The notes below the pieces were generated by a model. It did not search any database. It saw only the letters and a list, made by a program, of their open reading frames with translations, and was not told the DNA's origin. Both the position numbers and the translations under genes were made by a program. A DNA stretch of 64,000 nucleotides from Serripes groenlandicus. Its lineage: Eukaryota > Mollusca > Bivalvia > Cardiida > Cardiidae. Below, one piece after another: positions 61,461 to 64,000 of this stretch. The DNA lies in NCBI GenBank assembly GCA_031761405.1, contig JASEVX010000010.1:15742942-15806941 (forward strand), written 5' to 3'. Each line of letters begins with the position of its first letter. Positions within the stretch are counted from its first letter, which is position 1.

Positions 61461-61624
61461 ACGGAATATACGTTGCGGGAGCGATAAAAGGGTTTGTATT
61501 GCACGACAAGTAGCGTGGAAAAATCGATATCTTACGAGACCGAAGGTCGAGTAAGATATGGATTTTCCCACGCTACGAGTCGTGCGATACGTACCCAGTT
61601 ATCGCGCCCGCAACGTAATATTCC
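61461..61624. mobile_element. Foldback element, about 165 bp
   Basis: ACGGAATATACGTTGCGGGA ... GCGTGGAAAAATCGATATCT, then the inverse ending CCCGCAACGTAATATTCCT. The arms meet at CGAGACCGAAGGTCGAG-like sequence. Confidence 0.78.
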
Positions 61625-62039
61625 TTTATTATATACCGTACGATCTATGAAGAGCGAAAAAAACTATTAAATATACAGATTCAATACATTGTTTATTGGG
61701 GATACCTCGCGAAAGTATTCCGCGCACTGTCTGACGTCACAATCTTGTATTTAACACGCATGTAGATACGGAATTTTTAATCTGTCGTGGTGTATTTGCG
61801 CATGTCAATCTGCATGTATTTCCACCGGAAAATGTACAGGCATATAATAATCATATTATTGAACATGTTTTTGGCCATAATGTTTAGGCCAAGCTCGATA
61901 ACCGTCTTTTTTTTTGGAGTATAGCCCTTGATAATATTAGTTGTTCCAGAGTTATGCCTCCCTGGTGGGCGTATTTTGTGACAGTTTGGCACCTTGTTCC
62001 TTTCGTGACACTGATTATATGAAGGAAATGGTTAAGCAA

Positions 62040-62530
62040 AAAGGTTTCGTTAGTGATTCCCTATAGAATTGTTCGAGCCATATTGTTTGGTTAACAAAGG
62101 TAGCCGCCAGGTGGAATCAGATTAGGGATGAAATGATAGTTTAGCTTTACTGTAACCATTGGATTGATATCAACCTAACTTCCAGTAATGTTCCGTTGGT
62201 GTCCCCCTATTACAAATGTCTTTCATTGATAAGCTGTTTTTCATTTACAGTGTCCACTCCTTGCAGTTGTGTGCCAATTTTAATCATATTTCGCCCGAGA
62301 ATAGCATTTACACATTTGCTCTATACCATCACTAAGATGATCGATTAAAGGCCATCCTTGACATCTTGTAAAAACAGCGTTAATCATAAATTATTTACTT
62401 CATTATTTTCGTTCCTAATACGAATTCTAAATATATAATCGTTGTGTGATAAACACGGATTGAACAGTATCGTAGACAAAAAAAAATCGATATATATATG
62501 CTCTCTAATTTTCATTTACAAACATTTTAC
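62040..62530. repeat. Truncated relative of the 28.8-30.1 kb repeat
   Basis: ATTGTTCGAGCCATATTGTT, GCCGCCAGGTGGAATCAG and GATCGATTAAAGGCCATCCT, then TTATTTTCGTTCCTAATACG shared in order with 24040-24100. Confidence 0.68.
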
Positions 62531-62929
62531 GACTCGTTCGTACAACTTCACAGCACGGCAACCATAGTAACAGGGTGAATTTTTTGAAGTCACGTGATGT
62601 AAAATTTCTACCAAAATCAGTACCCCCAACAAATAGTGAAAACTAATCTTGACTGAATTGGAATGCAAACATAAGCAAAAGTAAAAAAAAAGTAAAAAAG
62701 ATCCATTTATTCTAGCTAACCAAACCAAATTACAATTCTCTGAATGTGTAAATATCATATTAAAGTGTAGTAAAGTATAAGGATATCACAACGCCATATA
62801 CTCAAGTTTGTAATAATACTGCAAGAACAAATTACCCTTTGTAAATTGTAACCCTTTGTTCCTCTAGTAACATAACTATTTGAACAACATCTATTTCTTC
62901 TGACAAAGTGGATTTGTTTGTGATATTTT

Positions 62930-63062
62930 AATAGCATTGTTTTTCCACTTGCAGATGCATTTGCAGCAGCAGACAACTTTTGAAAATATTGTGACAAAAG
63001 GTGACATTGCTAACAAAGTGCAACATCTCCTTTTGCTACAATGTTTTCTTATAAATTCTGAA
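62930..63062. mobile_element. TTAA MITE family A, left half
   Basis: ATTTGCAGCAGCAGACAACT, GAAAATATTGTGACAAAAGG and TCTCCTTTTGCTACAATG. Confidence 0.68.
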
Positions 63063-63187
63063 TATTCAGAAAAATAAATCTGAGATATCAAGCTTACCCG
63101 CAATGTTGTGTTAAAAGAAGAAGTTATTCGTAATATTTATTTTCTACTGAGAACTTGCTGCGGCATCAGAAAGGGTGAAATATGCCC

Positions 63188-63255
<68 letters not shown>

Positions 63256-63258
63256 AGA

Positions 63259-63341
<83 letters not shown>

Positions 63342-63347
63342 GAAGAG

Positions 63348-63407
<60 letters not shown>

Positions 63408-63423
63408 TAGAGAGAGAGAGAGT

Positions 63424-63456
<33 letters not shown>

Positions 63457-63487
63457 GAGAGAGAGACAGAGAGAGACATAGAGAGAC

Positions 63488-63547
<60 letters not shown>

Positions 63548-63558
63548 CACAGAGAGAC

Positions 63559-63605
<47 letters not shown>

Positions 63606-63612
63606 GGCAGGC
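63188..63612. repeat. (GA)n / (GACA)n microsatellite, about 420 bp
   Basis: Long imperfect GA tract with GAGAGAGACA variants, ending in a pure (CAGA)n block and CAGGCAGGCAG. All long frames here are simple-repeat artefacts. Confidence 0.97.
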
Positions 63613-63619
63613 AGATATG

Positions 63620-64000
63620 AAGACTGAAATATGTACATCTTATTTAACTTTGAACAAAGTATTTACACTTGCACAAGGTATTTATAACATGTCCATATGA
63701 ATGTAAGAACAACGCAACATGCTTATAAAAGTTATCATAGTTGCCGTGTAACTCATTGTCTACGATCGGGTTCAAACCGAACAAGGCAGCAACAAAATCA
63801 TTGCCCTTCCAATGGCACTAATAAGTTGGAAACAGATCCACCAAACTTTAAAGGGTTCTGTTCTGAAAGGAAATAGTACATGACCGTACACTGGTACAGT
63901 TATCAAGATATGCTCAGTAAGGCTCGTTCTAACATCGCTACATCCACAGCGTGTACACTGAGAACACTCAGTGTGAGCAGTGTACGCAATTAGCTGAGCG
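63620..64000. other. Unassigned right end of the window
   Basis: No gene or repeat recognised beyond the GA/GACA microsatellite. Confidence 0.5.

Noticed and set aside
63137..63638. Long serine/leucine-rich and arginine/glutamate-rich frames
   Set aside because: They are translations of a (GA)n/(GACA)n microsatellite.

Overview
This window looks like nuclear DNA of an invertebrate animal, most likely a bivalve mollusc. It is AT-rich, exons are short with canonical GT/AG introns of about 0.8 to 10 kb, and tRNA-headed SINEs, palindromic MITEs, APE-type LINEs and minisatellites are dense. The bivalve call rests on the style of the dispersed repeats and is an inference. There are no operons or other bacterial signs.

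The one host gene I can support fills most of the window on the minus strand. It is a complete SLC6 (neurotransmitter:sodium symporter) gene. Thirteen coding exons run from an ATG at 57329 to a stop at 8514. All twelve introns agree in splice phase, and the exons sum to 1812 bp, giving 603 residues and a stop. TM1 ([18 protein letters not shown]), TM3 (YYNVIIAW), the EL2 cysteine pair, TM6, TM8 (GLDSQ) and the C-terminal DWGPA are all present. TM1 has glycine where monoamine transporters have aspartate, so an amino-acid-type substrate is more likely than a monoamine.

Layout from left to right: 1-8.5 kb is downstream of the gene, with MITEs, a 71-bp satellite and a broken LINE 3' end. 8.5-9.7 kb holds exons 13 and 12. 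10.1-12.6 kb is a 56-bp satellite with an apparently identical 750-bp tandem duplication. Exon 11 is at 12.9 kb. 13.15-15.28 kb is a PIF/Harbinger element with TIRs, a TAA target duplication and a broken transposase. Exons 10, 9 and 8 lie at 15.8, 17.4 and 21.4 kb, and exon 7 at 25.3 kb. 25.7-27.7 kb is a 63-bp minisatellite that appears to have grown inside a duplicated copy of exon 7. 28.8-30.1 kb is a noncoding dispersed repeat containing a perfect 73-bp palindrome. Exons 6 and 5 are at 30.2 and 31.7 kb, and exon 5 is followed by decayed tandem copies of its own 5' half. 33.2-39.2 kb is a nearly full-length but broken LINE on the opposite strand. Exons 4 and 3 are at 40.7 and 41.4 kb. 43-49 kb is nested repeats with exon 2 at 47.1 kb. 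Exon 1 is at 57.2 kb. The rest, to 64 kb, is repeats and simple sequence.

The dominant repeat is a TTAA-flanked MITE family (ends CCCTTTCCC / GGGAAAGGG, internal hairpin) with about 40 full or partial copies. A second palindromic MITE family (ends CGAGGGCTTGG / CCAAGCCCTCG) has four copies, two of them apparently inserted into copies of the first. I found no CRISPR array, rRNA gene or convincing functional tRNA gene. The most unusual feature is that two exons of one transporter gene have each seeded an intronic tandem array.
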